From: Candidatus Magnetominusculus dajiuhuensis
Lineage (GTDB): Bacteria; Nitrospirota; Thermodesulfovibrionia; Thermodesulfovibrionales; Magnetobacteriaceae
NCBI GenBank assembly: GCA_015233465.1
Contig: JADFXP010000003.1
Span: 116,473-180,472, forward strand
Direction: 5' to 3'
DNA: 64,000 nt
Positions 36,140 through 45,322 of the stretch are shown one piece after another; the stretch's first letter is position 1, and every line of letters starts with the position of its first letter. The notes under the pieces are model-generated. The model made no database searches, was not told the DNA's origin, and saw only the letters and a program-made list of their open reading frames with translations. The position numbers and the translations under genes were made by a program.

Positions 36140-37306
36140 ATGCCGGGGTTTGAGGTATTTGGAGAAGAAGAGAGAAAGGCAATAAATGAGATATTTGAAA
36201 TTAATGGAGGAATTATCTTTGCGCATAGTTTTGATGCAATGCGTAAAGGGGTCTACAGGGTACGAGAGTTTGAGGCAGCATTTGCAAAAAGGATGGATAT
36301 AAAATATGCTCAGGCAGTTAGTTCAGGCTCTACTGCTCTAAAGACTGCACTTAAGGCTCTGGGTATTAAACGCGGAGATGAGGTTATTACAACGGCATTT
36401 ACCTTTGTTGCAACGGTTGAGGCTATACTTGAATGCGGGGCAAGACCTGTTATTGTTGATATAAATGAGACTCTAAATATATCTCCAGAGTGTTTTGAAG
36501 ATGCTATATCAAGCAAGACAAGGGCAGTTATTCCTGTACATATGATGGGAGTATCAGCACAGATGGATGAGATAATGTATATTGCAAAAAGGAATAATCT
36601 AAAGGTGCTTGAAGATACTGCACAGGGACTTGGCGGAACATATAAAGGACGAACTCTTGGGACTATAGGCGATATGGGGGCATTTAGTCTGGATGCTGGA
36701 AAGACGATAATTACTGGTGAAGGCGGCATGGTAATTACATCTGATCAAGATTTATATATTAGAGCCCGTTCTTATCATGATCATGGTCATGAATATAGTT
36801 CAACAGTAGGAAGGGGCGCTGAGGCAGCATTAATTACAGGATTTAATTATCGTATGACAGAACTACAGGGTGCAATTGGGATCGTTCAGCTTGGAAAACT
36901 TGATATGATACTTGCCCGTCAGCGTGAAAATAAGAAGAAATTAAAGGGCGCAATAAGTGATCTGCCCATAAAATTTAGGACAATTACAGATGAAAGCGGC
37001 GATTTGGGCGACACAATAGTGTTTTTTCTTGATACAAGAGAGCAGGCAGCTAAATTTGTTACAAAGATGGCGGAACTTGGGCTTGGGACAAAGAATCTTC
37101 CAGATGCAATAAGGTGGCATTTTGCAAAACATTGGAAGCATATGTTTGAAGAATATAATTTTTATAGTGATTCATATCAAATAGAGTGGAGCAAATCTGC
37201 AGATTTGCTTGAGCGCGCTATCGCACTTCCAGTTATGGTAAAGATGGAGGATTCAAGAATATTTGAGATTGCTGATAAAATTCGGAAGATTCATAAAGAG
37301 CTTTAA
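36140..37306 (+). CDS. KdnA-like DegT-family aminotransferase (8-amino-ulosonate type)
   Basis: 388 residues. MPGFEVFGEEERKAINEIFE, FDAMRKGVYRVREFEAAFA, YHDHGHEYS and ALITGFNYRMTELQGAIG are the signature of the branch that contains KdnA, the 8-amino-3,8-dideoxy-manno-octulosonate transaminase. The PLP lysine is K188 in SLDAGKTIITGEGG; D159 in EDTAQ binds the ring nitrogen. The stop overlaps the ATG of the CMP-sugar synthetase, suggesting that an aminated ulosonic acid is activated next. The branch also contains other sugar aminotransferases, so the exact substrate is open. Confidence 0.8.
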   Translation: MPGFEVFGEEERKAINEIFEINGGIIFAHSFDAMRKGVYRVREFEAAFAKRMDIKYAQAVSSGSTALKTALKALGIKRGDEVITTAFTFVATVEAILECGARPVIVDINETLNISPECFEDAISSKTRAVIPVHMMGVSAQMDEIMYIAKRNNLKVLEDTAQGLGGTYKGRTLGTIGDMGAFSLDAGKTIITGEGGMVITSDQDLYIRARSYHDHGHEYSSTVGRGAEAALITGFNYRMTELQGAIGIVQLGKLDMILARQRENKKKLKGAISDLPIKFRTITDESGDLGDTIVFFLDTREQAAKFVTKMAELGLGTKNLPDAIRWHFAKHWKHMFEEYNFYSDSYQIEWSKSADLLERAIALPVMVKMEDSRIFEIADKIRKIHKEL

Positions 37307-38016
37307 TGAAGATAATGGCATTTATTCCTGCAAGAGGCGGGTCAAAGGGGATTCTAAAGAAAAATCTCTACCCTCTTTGCGGTAAGCCATTGATATTGTA
37401 TACCCTTGATGCGGTTAAAGAAAGCCGATTTATTAATGATATTTTTATCTCAAGCGATAATGATGAAATTATAGATTATTGTATAGGTCAAGGTTTTGAA
37501 GTTCCATATAAAAGACCTGTTGAACTTGCCTTAGATACAACATCAATGATGGATGCTATTGATGATTGTTTTAGATGGCTGAAACAAGGACATATTCCTC
37601 TTCCAGATGTATTTATTTTGCTGCAGCCAACATCTCCTTTAAGGACAGTTGAAGACATTGATCAAGCTATTGTTCAGTTTTTAAAAGATACGGAGAAAAG
37701 TCTTGTTAGTGTAAATAAAATGATTGAACACCCATATGAATGTATCAAACTTACGAAGGATAGTTTTGAATATCTTGATAAACCAAAGAAAAAATATTCA
37801 AGAAGACAGGATTATGAAAACAATTTTTATTTTATTAATGGTGCAATATATATAGCGCAGCCAGAATTTTTGCTAAGGCATAAGTCATTTATCGTAAATG
37901 ATGAAACAGAATTTTATGTGATGCCCAAAGAGCGTAGTATTGATGTTGATGATATGAACGGTATCAGAGGGGCAGAGGTATATCTAAACATAAGGAATGA
38001 AAGATATTTAAATTGA
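37306..38016 (+). CDS. CMP-ulosonate synthetase (NeuA/LegF-like)
   Basis: 236 residues. FIPARGGSKGILKKN (6-20) is the nucleotide-binding loop of acylneuraminate cytidylyltransferases, followed by ISSDNDEI, LQPTSPLRTVEDID and FYFINGAIYI, with the SIDVDD acidic motif at the end. The enzyme couples CTP to a nonulosonic acid, giving the CMP-activated donor. It is the likely LegF of the locus, and its one-base overlap with the KdnA-like gene links it also to an amino-ulosonate. Confidence 0.87.
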   Translation: MKIMAFIPARGGSKGILKKNLYPLCGKPLILYTLDAVKESRFINDIFISSDNDEIIDYCIGQGFEVPYKRPVELALDTTSMMDAIDDCFRWLKQGHIPLPDVFILLQPTSPLRTVEDIDQAIVQFLKDTEKSLVSVNKMIEHPYECIKLTKDSFEYLDKPKKKYSRRQDYENNFYFINGAIYIAQPEFLLRHKSFIVNDETEFYVMPKERSIDVDDMNGIRGAEVYLNIRNERYLN

Positions 38017-38072
38017 TTATTTAAATTTGATGTGCTAATATATAAATTATTTTTTATATCGGAGATATTCAT

Positions 38073-38819
38073 ATGTATGAGATGCATATTAATGAACTTT
38101 CAAAAAGATCTAAACGAAAGAAAGAACAAATTGTATCTTTATTAAATGAAGCAATAAAATGTAAGACATTATTTTCTTGTTTTACTTATGAACATATAGA
38201 GACACGTATAATATTTCAAAAATATAAAATTCTTTTAGTTATAAAACTTTTATTAAGATGGTTAATTTATCCTGCTGGCGATATAATTAAAGTAAGAACA
38301 AAGTATAGATTAATGCAGTATTTTGCTTGGAAACAGATAGATTTTGGAGAAAATATAAATAATAAACTATTTATTACATTTAAAAGGAAGTTTTTTCAGT
38401 TAATTGAATTATATCTTCATTTACATCTAGTAAAAACAGTTCAATATTATATAAGTCCGTTTGCGATAATTGATAAAGGATTTTGGAGTACTGGACCAAT
38501 AGATATTGCAATTTGTGCATGGTCAAAAATAGGTAAAAATGTAAATTTAGGCGTGGGAGTAGTATTAACAGGAGGAGGAAGTAAACAATCACCATTAAAA
38601 AAAACTGGCTATGCAATTGAGGTTAAGGAAGGCGCTGTTATATGGACTGGAGCTATTCTAACTAATGGGGTTATAATTGGAAGGAATTCAATTGTCGGAG
38701 CTAACAGTCTTGTAATTAATGATGTTCCTGATGGAGCAACTGTATTGGGAAATCCTGCAAAGATTGTCTTTGTTAATCCATTTGTTAACAAAGATATCAA
38801 TAGTTCAATGAGCAAATGA
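38073..38819 (+). CDS. Left-handed beta-helix acyltransferase (serine acetyltransferase-like, module 3)
   Basis: 248 residues. The N-terminal ~130 residues are helical and basic. The C-terminal part has hexapeptide repeats (IAICAWSKIGKNVNLGVGVVLTGGG, VKEGAVIWTGAILTNGVIIGRNSIVGANSLVINDVPDGATVLGNPAKI), as in SAT- and NeuD-type acyltransferases. It opens module 3, so it is the candidate to transfer the acyl unit assembled on the ACP at 42112. A GGAG ribosome site precedes the start. Confidence 0.72.
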   Translation: MYEMHINELSKRSKRKKEQIVSLLNEAIKCKTLFSCFTYEHIETRIIFQKYKILLVIKLLLRWLIYPAGDIIKVRTKYRLMQYFAWKQIDFGENINNKLFITFKRKFFQLIELYLHLHLVKTVQYYISPFAIIDKGFWSTGPIDIAICAWSKIGKNVNLGVGVVLTGGGSKQSPLKKTGYAIEVKEGAVIWTGAILTNGVIIGRNSIVGANSLVINDVPDGATVLGNPAKIVFVNPFVNKDINSSMSK

Positions 38820-38893
38820 AATATCTATGAGTAACCTAACTTCCATATAGGGTAAGCGTATCCAATATATATACATAGTTTGGAGCTGAAAAG

Positions 38894-40504
38894 ATGAGAA
38901 TTGTTTTTTTAGACATTTATTCTGATGACCATAACCCTAATATTCCAAAGTGGAAATATTCTTTAGCTATTGCTTATCTTAAATCCTATCTTACTAAATC
39001 AAAATATTATGATAAATTAGACTTCATACATCTAAAATTTTATGAAAGTGTATCTTCAGAATTTGTTGAAAATGAGATTATCAGTTCCTGCCCAGATGTT
39101 TTAGCTGTTTCTTGCTATGTTTGGAATATTAAAAAAGTTCTTGAAGTTCTTTCAAAATGTAAAAAAATTAATCCTGCAATCAAAGTTGTTTTAGGCGGGG
39201 CTGAATTTATGCAAAGTAGTAAAGAACAATCTATTAATTTAATGGCAGAGAATTCTTCAATTGATTTTATAGTATTAAGTGAGGGAGAGATTACTTTTTT
39301 TGAACTTATAGAATCTTTTTTAGATAAAGATGCTAAGCAGTTAAGCGATATTAATGGTTTAATTTATAAAAAAGATAATCATATCCCAATCTCAAATCCA
39401 CCAAGGGAAAATATGTTAAATATAAACGATATCCCTTCCCCCTATTTAAATGGGACAGTGGATTTAAATAGTCTAAGAAATGAACTGATAGCAATTGAAA
39501 CGCAGAGAGGATGTCCTTATGGTTGTGCTTATTGCAATTATACAAAAGGAAGCACTAAAATTCGTTTATTTGAAACAGATCGAGTTTTGAAAGAATTAGA
39601 GCTTATCATTCAACATCAACCTAGACAGATTTTTTTAATGGATCCAACTTTTAATTCAATTAAAAAAAGATCTAAGGGTATACTTGAAGCAATCAAAATA
39701 ATGCGTGAAAAGTATAAAAGTAAAACAACAATAAGCACTGAGATGTTTCCTGAAAATTTAGATGAAGAGTTAATCGTTCTTTGTAAAGACGCAGGAATGA
39801 ATTATCTTCAAATTGGTATTCAGACCTTTAATGAAAAGGCATTAAAACTGATGGGTAGGACTAGAAATGAGGCAAAATTGCGTAGTCTTATTAGTTTCGC
39901 GCTTAAACAGGGCTTAAACATAGCTCCTCAAATTATTTATGGGCTGCCAGGTGACGATATTGCCTCTTTTTATAATACATTTAATAATATTTACATGTTA
40001 CAATGTGCTGATTGCCAAATTTCTAAATTACTTTTACTTCCCGGAACGGTTTATTTAACAAGGGCAAAAGAATTAGGAATTATTTATGAAAAAAATGCGC
40101 CATATAGTATTATTGAAAGCATAGATTTTACAAAAGACGAAATACTACTGCTTGATAATTTTAGAAATTTAACATTAATGACACTTCAAATGAAACAAGA
40201 GATAATGAATATTCAATTATCTGTTAACGTTAATTATCATGAGATATTTATTGAATTTATCAATAATAGTTTGTCAAAAATCTTTGATTTTTCATGGCCG
40301 ATAATTTCAAAAAATGATTCCATAAATGCGAAGATCGTTATAAATAATTTTGGAGACTATCTTTTAAATGTTTATGGAAATAAAATTGATGAACAAACAA
40401 AACTTTCAATAATAAATAAAAAAAGATCAATAATACAAATGATTGAATATACATTCTTGCAAAAGTCTTTACCAAATAGTCGTGTTGGAATACGGATTCA
40501 ATGA
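38894..40504 (+). CDS. B12-binding-domain radical SAM protein (module 3)
   Basis: 536 residues. The cobalamin-binding domain (LAVSCYVWNIKK, VVLGGAEF, VLSEGE) spans about residues 1-150. The 4Fe-4S motif is GCPYGCAYC (C207, C211, C214), with MDPTFNS and IIYGLPGDD further on. The C-terminal ~130 residues (after LLLPGTVYL) are family-typical. It overlaps the adenylating ligase gene by four bases, so its substrate may be the acyl group handled by that enzyme, for example a C-methylation on the carrier protein (inference). Confidence 0.85.
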   Translation: MRIVFLDIYSDDHNPNIPKWKYSLAIAYLKSYLTKSKYYDKLDFIHLKFYESVSSEFVENEIISSCPDVLAVSCYVWNIKKVLEVLSKCKKINPAIKVVLGGAEFMQSSKEQSINLMAENSSIDFIVLSEGEITFFELIESFLDKDAKQLSDINGLIYKKDNHIPISNPPRENMLNINDIPSPYLNGTVDLNSLRNELIAIETQRGCPYGCAYCNYTKGSTKIRLFETDRVLKELELIIQHQPRQIFLMDPTFNSIKKRSKGILEAIKIMREKYKSKTTISTEMFPENLDEELIVLCKDAGMNYLQIGIQTFNEKALKLMGRTRNEAKLRSLISFALKQGLNIAPQIIYGLPGDDIASFYNTFNNIYMLQCADCQISKLLLLPGTVYLTRAKELGIIYEKNAPYSIIESIDFTKDEILLLDNFRNLTLMTLQMKQEIMNIQLSVNVNYHEIFIEFINNSLSKIFDFSWPIISKNDSINAKIVINNFGDYLLNVYGNKIDEQTKLSIINKKRSIIQMIEYTFLQKSLPNSRVGIRIQ

Positions 40505-42093
40505 CTGAGAAAAAAACTAAAACATTAATATCTTGGCTGATAGAAAGTTTTAAGAAAAATTCTGATCGAACAGCCCTTGAAGTTAATGATTTAACGCTTA
40601 CATATACACAATTACTTGAAAGGGCTTTGAAATATACTGCATTAATAAATAAAATAAAAAATGAAGAAGATATATTTATCGGTCTCTTTGCCTATAGAAC
40701 TCATACTGCATATGAAGGAATTTTAGGAATACTTTTTTCAGGTCTTGGTTATATGCCCTTAAACAAGACACTCCCAATTGAAAGGACTAAAAAAGCTCTA
40801 ATTAATTCAGGTATAAGTAAAATAATTGTAGATACTACTTCAATAAAATATCTCTCGTCGCTGCTTTCAGGTATCGAAAAAAAGTTTACTATAATAGTTT
40901 CAGATGAACAGATATTAAGAAGTTATAAAGATATATTAAAGCCTCATACAATAATTACACTTGAAAATGGAAATAATAACCAAGACTTTATGGATATAAC
41001 AAGTGATACTTACGCTTATTTATTATTTACTTCTGGAACAACTGGTGAACCAAAAGGGATAGCTATACGTCATAAAAATATAGTAAATTATATTGAAAAT
41101 TTAAATAATTTTTCTAGTCCTACTTGTGAGGATAGATTTTCACAGATGCATGATCTTACATTTGATAATTCAGTATTTGATATGTTTTTTTGTTGGTTAA
41201 ATGGCGGGAGTCTTTGTGTTCCCTCTGATCAGTATTTACTTATGCCATGGGCATTTTTGAAGGATAAATTATTGTCCATCTGGTTTTCTGTTCCATCTGT
41301 TGCAGTACTTATGAAACGTCAAAAAATGTTAAAAAAAGATATGTTTCCGACATTGAAATGGAGTTTCTTTGCTGGGGAGTCATTTTCAGATTCACTTGCC
41401 AAAGATTGGAAAGATGCCTCGCCAAATACAAGGATAATTAATCTGTATGGACCAACAGAAGCCACAGTTGATTGTTCGTATTATGAATGGGTAAAAGATA
41501 TTTCAACAAAAGAATCGCTTAACGATATTCTTCCTATTGGCAAACCATTTAAAAATATGGATCTTATAGTAATTGATGAAAATCTTCAAATCGTGCCGCC
41601 TGGAAATAAGGGGGAATTATGTTTATCTGGCCTGCAAGTTACAGAAGGTTATTGGAATAATATTGAATTAACTGAAGAAAAATTTATAAAAGTAATTAAA
41701 AACGACGAAATAATTAAATATTATAGAACTGGTGATCTTGTTGTATACAATGAGTCTTATGGATTTAATTTTTTAGGAAGAATAGATGACCAAATTAAAA
41801 TTTTAGGGTATAGGATTGAACTTCAAGAAATTGAGGCAGTAATTAAAGATATAGTAAAAACTGAAACTGTATCTGCTGTAGGTTGGCCTGTTACTGAAAG
41901 ACAAGTAGACGGTATATACGTATTCATTTCTGGAGTTAATATGGAAAGTGCATATATAATTAATCTATGCCGAAAGTTATTACCAAATTATATGATTCCT
42001 AAAAAGATTATCTTCTTAGATGCGTTGCCTCTTAATGTAAATGGTAAAACAGATAAGAAAAAATTAATACAAATGCTTACAAATGATATTTAA
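40501..42093 (+). CDS. Amino-acid adenylation / AMP-forming ligase (DltA-like, module 3)
   Basis: 530 residues, ANL superfamily, closer to amino-acid adenylation domains than to the ligase at 30029. A3 LLFTSGTTGEPKGIAIRH, QMHDLTFDNSVFDMF (A4 region, D at the amino-group contact), INLYGPTEATVDCSYY, YRTGDLVVY, GRIDDQIKILGYRIE and the final NVNGKTDKK lysine are all intact. The stand-alone adenylation enzyme would load its amino acid on the ACP 18 bases downstream. Overlaps the upstream gene by four bases. Confidence 0.85.
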   Translation: MTEKKTKTLISWLIESFKKNSDRTALEVNDLTLTYTQLLERALKYTALINKIKNEEDIFIGLFAYRTHTAYEGILGILFSGLGYMPLNKTLPIERTKKALINSGISKIIVDTTSIKYLSSLLSGIEKKFTIIVSDEQILRSYKDILKPHTIITLENGNNNQDFMDITSDTYAYLLFTSGTTGEPKGIAIRHKNIVNYIENLNNFSSPTCEDRFSQMHDLTFDNSVFDMFFCWLNGGSLCVPSDQYLLMPWAFLKDKLLSIWFSVPSVAVLMKRQKMLKKDMFPTLKWSFFAGESFSDSLAKDWKDASPNTRIINLYGPTEATVDCSYYEWVKDISTKESLNDILPIGKPFKNMDLIVIDENLQIVPPGNKGELCLSGLQVTEGYWNNIELTEEKFIKVIKNDEIIKYYRTGDLVVYNESYGFNFLGRIDDQIKILGYRIELQEIEAVIKDIVKTETVSAVGWPVTERQVDGIYVFISGVNMESAYIINLCRKLLPNYMIPKKIIFLDALPLNVNGKTDKKKLIQMLTNDI

Positions 42094-42111
42094 GATGGAG
42101 GTAAATATATA

Positions 42112-42372
42112 ATGATTCTTGAAGAAGATTTTAAAAATTCTATTAAAAATTTTATTCAGCAAAAAAATAACAATTATGAAGTCATAAATTTTGAATTAAC
42201 TGATGATGTTAATTTTATAGGGGAAGGATATGTTGATTCAATAATCTTTATAGAATTAATCTCTTTTGTTGATAAAACATTCGGTTTTGAAATAGACATG
42301 GCAAAGATGGAGCCAAATGATCTTATGAACTTTGGTAGTTTTATTAAAAGTTTACTGAGACAAGGAGCTTGA
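42112..42372 (+). CDS. Acyl/peptidyl carrier protein (module 3)
   Basis: 86 residues. S43 in GEGYVDSIIFIELI is the phosphopantetheine site. AGATGGAGG precedes the ATG. It is unlike the module 1 and module 2 carrier proteins, which argues that each module needs its own carrier. The Cys-cluster protein begins one base after its stop. Confidence 0.83.
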   Translation: MILEEDFKNSIKNFIQQKNNNYEVINFELTDDVNFIGEGYVDSIIFIELISFVDKTFGFEIDMAKMEPNDLMNFGSFIKSLLRQGA

Positions 42373-42373
42373 A

Positions 42374-43105
42374 ATGAAAGAACATATAGACTGGGAAGAG
42401 ATTTATAATACTGATTTTATATTTTCAAATGATTGTTGGAAAACATGTAACAGTAACTGCTGTAGAAATTCTTTTGAAGCTTATTACAAACTTTTACCCA
42501 AAAAAAGTATGCAATTATTTTTTTTCCCTGATGAATATGAATATTATCAATCTATTGGGGGAGTCAAAGATATAACATCAAGACCAAAAAAACGTATATT
42601 TACAATGCCTTCTGGAGATAAAATTGAACTTATTTCACTAAGCTGCGAATGTCAGGGGAAATGCAGCCCTCATTCATCCAGACCATTAGTTTGCAGGTTA
42701 TATCCATATTTTCCAATAATAAATGATAACAATGATATAGAAGGATTTGAGTTTGGCAGTGTAATAGAGATATTTTATGAAAACCCTGAACTAAATCATC
42801 CATGTACACTTGTTAGACAAAATAGTAAAGAAATTCAGGATATTTTGAAAGATAAAATGAAGCTGCTCTTAAAATATCCTTCAATAGTGTATTTTTTTAA
42901 GGCGTATCATATACTTGCAAATGCTTTAAGAGATGCTCAGGCATGTAAATTTGATAATCTTAAAGATGAAAAAGATTTTATAGAATTTTTTAAACAATAT
43001 GAATGGAATGTATTTACTGGAAATCCGTTTAAGAATCCAGTAGTTGTTAAAGAATTGATTGATGAATATATAAAAATGAATGATAAAGCTATAAAATTAT
43101 TATAA
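42374..43105 (+). CDS. YkgJ-like cysteine-cluster protein (module 3)
   Basis: 243 residues. Cysteines cluster in two groups: CWKTCNSNCCRNS near residue 18 and CECQGKCSPHSSRPLVCRLYPYFP near 90-115. The RPLVCRLYP ending is typical of the YkgJ family, which is thought to bind zinc or an iron-sulfur cluster. No enzymatic function is established. The gene lies directly after the module 3 ACP, so it may modify or deliver a group to it; this is inference. Confidence 0.65.
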   Translation: MKEHIDWEEIYNTDFIFSNDCWKTCNSNCCRNSFEAYYKLLPKKSMQLFFFPDEYEYYQSIGGVKDITSRPKKRIFTMPSGDKIELISLSCECQGKCSPHSSRPLVCRLYPYFPIINDNNDIEGFEFGSVIEIFYENPELNHPCTLVRQNSKEIQDILKDKMKLLLKYPSIVYFFKAYHILANALRDAQACKFDNLKDEKDFIEFFKQYEWNVFTGNPFKNPVVVKELIDEYIKMNDKAIKLL

Positions 43106-43113
43106 ACCTATGA

Positions 43114-43314
43114 ATTACTAATGAAGTATATCCCTGCTGTTCATTTTCGATTCATAATGATAAATTTGTACTTGGAAATATATATTCAAATTCTATCTTT
43201 GATATTTGGAATGGAGCAATGATTTCTTTAATCCGAGAGAAGATTAAAGAGGGATTATTCAACGCTTTTCTACAATGTAAAATATGTAAGGATAGTTATT
43301 ATAAATATTCATAG
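43114..43314 (+). pseudogene. Remnant of a radical SAM/SPASM protein (C-terminal domain only)
   Basis: The frame from 43114 to the stop at 43312 reads VYPCCSFSIH, KFVLGNIYSNSIFDIWNG, LIREKIKEGLF, then LQCKICKDSYYKYS. This is a SPASM domain: the PCC pair, the LGNI..SIFDIWNG strand-helix, LR, and the closing CxxC. A stop lies just upstream and there is no start codon or radical SAM core, so only the last ~66 residues survive. The next gene starts directly after its stop. The preceding bases show no other part of the lost gene. Confidence 0.75.
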
Positions 43315-45270
43315 ATGAATATCTTATTAATATTTGCTTCAAATCTTTGTCCTAATCAGATAAATATCTCTGAATTTTCCGCAAATGACACAATCTATTT
43401 GTTTCCGCTTACAAGTAATAATGATATTACTCTAAATATAATCAGCCGTTTAAAAGACTTTAAAACAGAAATTATAAATACAACCATTTTAATAAATGAA
43501 ACCTCTGATTTAGTTAGTAGTCAATATATAAAATTCATAGGTGAATTACCGCTTAAGATAAAATCTAAAAATCTATTAGAATGGTTTAAACTTAATGATA
43601 ATACAAGTTTATGGTGGTTCAGTAAGGTTTGCGAAAAGGGTACATTTGACACTGACACATTTAATTCCCTTGTGCAGTTTGACACAATCATCAATTTTAT
43701 TAGGACATTCGATATTAATAAAATCCTATATGGCACGTTAAACCATAAGATAAAAATATCATTAATAAAATACTGTGAAGATAACCACATATCATTTGAA
43801 ATCTCAAAAACCAAAGATACTAATCCATTGAAAACAAGATTTTTAAAGAGTCAACGTTTCTTATTTATTAAACATATAATCTTGATGATCTATTGTATGA
43901 GGAATATATTTATCCGATCTCAACAGATCAAAAAAACCGTAAAAGATTTAAATAGAAAAAAAGCTAAAGAAAATTCGTTTCTAATAGTCACCCCATTCCC
44001 AAGCCTTGACCTAAAATCAGCAAATCAGGGGATTTATAAAAATAAATTCTTTGGTAATATACATGAGGCTATTGAGGAAAAAGGTATAGATATAATCTGG
44101 TGTGCTATGCAGATAATCCATCATAATATGACATTTAAGAATTCTTTGGAAATTGGACTAAAACTCATAAAAGGCGGAAATATCATATACTTCTTAGAGG
44201 AATTTAGCACCATTATTCTTCAGATAAAGGCATTTATACGCACTATTATCAATGGTCTGAAATTTTTATTAATCCAAGATGAAATAAAAAAGGCTCATAA
44301 TATAAACGGATATAATTTTTATGGAATATTAAGGGATGATTTTTATAGTTCATTTATTGGCGGCAATTGCTATCAAGGGATTTTATTTTATGATTTATTC
44401 TGCAGATTATTTTTAAAAGTTGGCACTCAAAAGGGACTCTATATATTTGAACAAAATATGTGGGAAAAGATCATGATTTCAGCAAGCAATAGAGATGCTA
44501 AGACAAAGATGTATGGATACCTTCAAGGTACAATCTCCCCAATGCAGTTGAAATATTTCAATCATCCAAACGAGATAACCTATAACGGAAAATACTCCAT
44601 GCCCAAGCCTTATATGATAATCTGTGACGGCGCTCATCCTGCTAGACTTCTAAGTAACTGCGGATGGCCTGATTCAGTAGTAAAAGTAGCTGAGGCAACA
44701 AGGTATAATTATCTTAAGGAATATTTACATATCCCAATAAATTCAAAGGACAATGTTATACTAATTGCACTATCAATAGGTATATTAGAAAATGCTGCAA
44801 TAGTAGAAACTGCATATCTGGCATTTAAGGATAAACCTGAGATAGAGATACGTTTAAAACCACATCCCTTTACAGACCTTGAGGCAGTATTAAAATTAGC
44901 TGGGATTTCTAAAGAAGACCTGACTTTTAAGATTATTGGAGGGGGAATAGCTGATGCACTAAGAGATGCAAAGATTTTGATAGCAGGAGAGACAGGAGTA
45001 GCAGTTGAATCACTTGCATTTGGGTGCAGGGTCGTACTTATAAATAATCCCCAGTGGATAAATCTGTCGTCTTTGAGGGGGATTGACAGCCCGCTTATAA
45101 AGACGGTTAATTCATCGGAAGAGTTATATACGGTTGTAAAAGACTGCTTAGTAGAAGACTGCAATTTAGAAAGAGATAAATTTGAGGCAAATCGAATCTT
45201 AGGAGATTTTTTTTATTTAGACAATGCCAGTGATTATCCAAAGAAGTTTATTGAATTGCTTGATCTATAA
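43315..45270 (+). CDS. Surface carbohydrate biosynthesis protein, large GT-B-like
   Basis: 651 residues. The C-terminal 250 residues show a GT-B-like layout: GYLQGTISPMQLKYF, DGAHPARLLSNCGWPDSVVKVAEATRYNYL, ILIALSIGILENAAIVETAYLAF, EIRLKPHPFTDLEAV and LIAGETGVAVESLAFGCRVVLI. That block resembles families annotated only as surface carbohydrate biosynthesis proteins in O-antigen loci. The N-terminal half is not recognised. I infer a transferase; no acceptor or donor can be named. Confidence 0.6.
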   Translation: MNILLIFASNLCPNQINISEFSANDTIYLFPLTSNNDITLNIISRLKDFKTEIINTTILINETSDLVSSQYIKFIGELPLKIKSKNLLEWFKLNDNTSLWWFSKVCEKGTFDTDTFNSLVQFDTIINFIRTFDINKILYGTLNHKIKISLIKYCEDNHISFEISKTKDTNPLKTRFLKSQRFLFIKHIILMIYCMRNIFIRSQQIKKTVKDLNRKKAKENSFLIVTPFPSLDLKSANQGIYKNKFFGNIHEAIEEKGIDIIWCAMQIIHHNMTFKNSLEIGLKLIKGGNIIYFLEEFSTIILQIKAFIRTIINGLKFLLIQDEIKKAHNINGYNFYGILRDDFYSSFIGGNCYQGILFYDLFCRLFLKVGTQKGLYIFEQNMWEKIMISASNRDAKTKMYGYLQGTISPMQLKYFNHPNEITYNGKYSMPKPYMIICDGAHPARLLSNCGWPDSVVKVAEATRYNYLKEYLHIPINSKDNVILIALSIGILENAAIVETAYLAFKDKPEIEIRLKPHPFTDLEAVLKLAGISKEDLTFKIIGGGIADALRDAKILIAGETGVAVESLAFGCRVVLINNPQWINLSSLRGIDSPLIKTVNSSEELYTVVKDCLVEDCNLERDKFEANRILGDFFYLDNASDYPKKFIELLDL

Positions 45271-45322
45271 AAAGTATTCAAGGTGATCTTTAAAACTTAT
45301 ATGTTATTATAATGAGAAATCA

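Noticed and set aside
36310..36729. 139-residue - strand ORF
   Set aside because: Antisense shadow of the KdnA-like aminotransferase.
44709..45164. 151-residue - strand ORF
   Set aside because: Lies wholly antisense to the 651-residue carbohydrate protein, which has recognisable motifs and fits the operon; no ribosome site.
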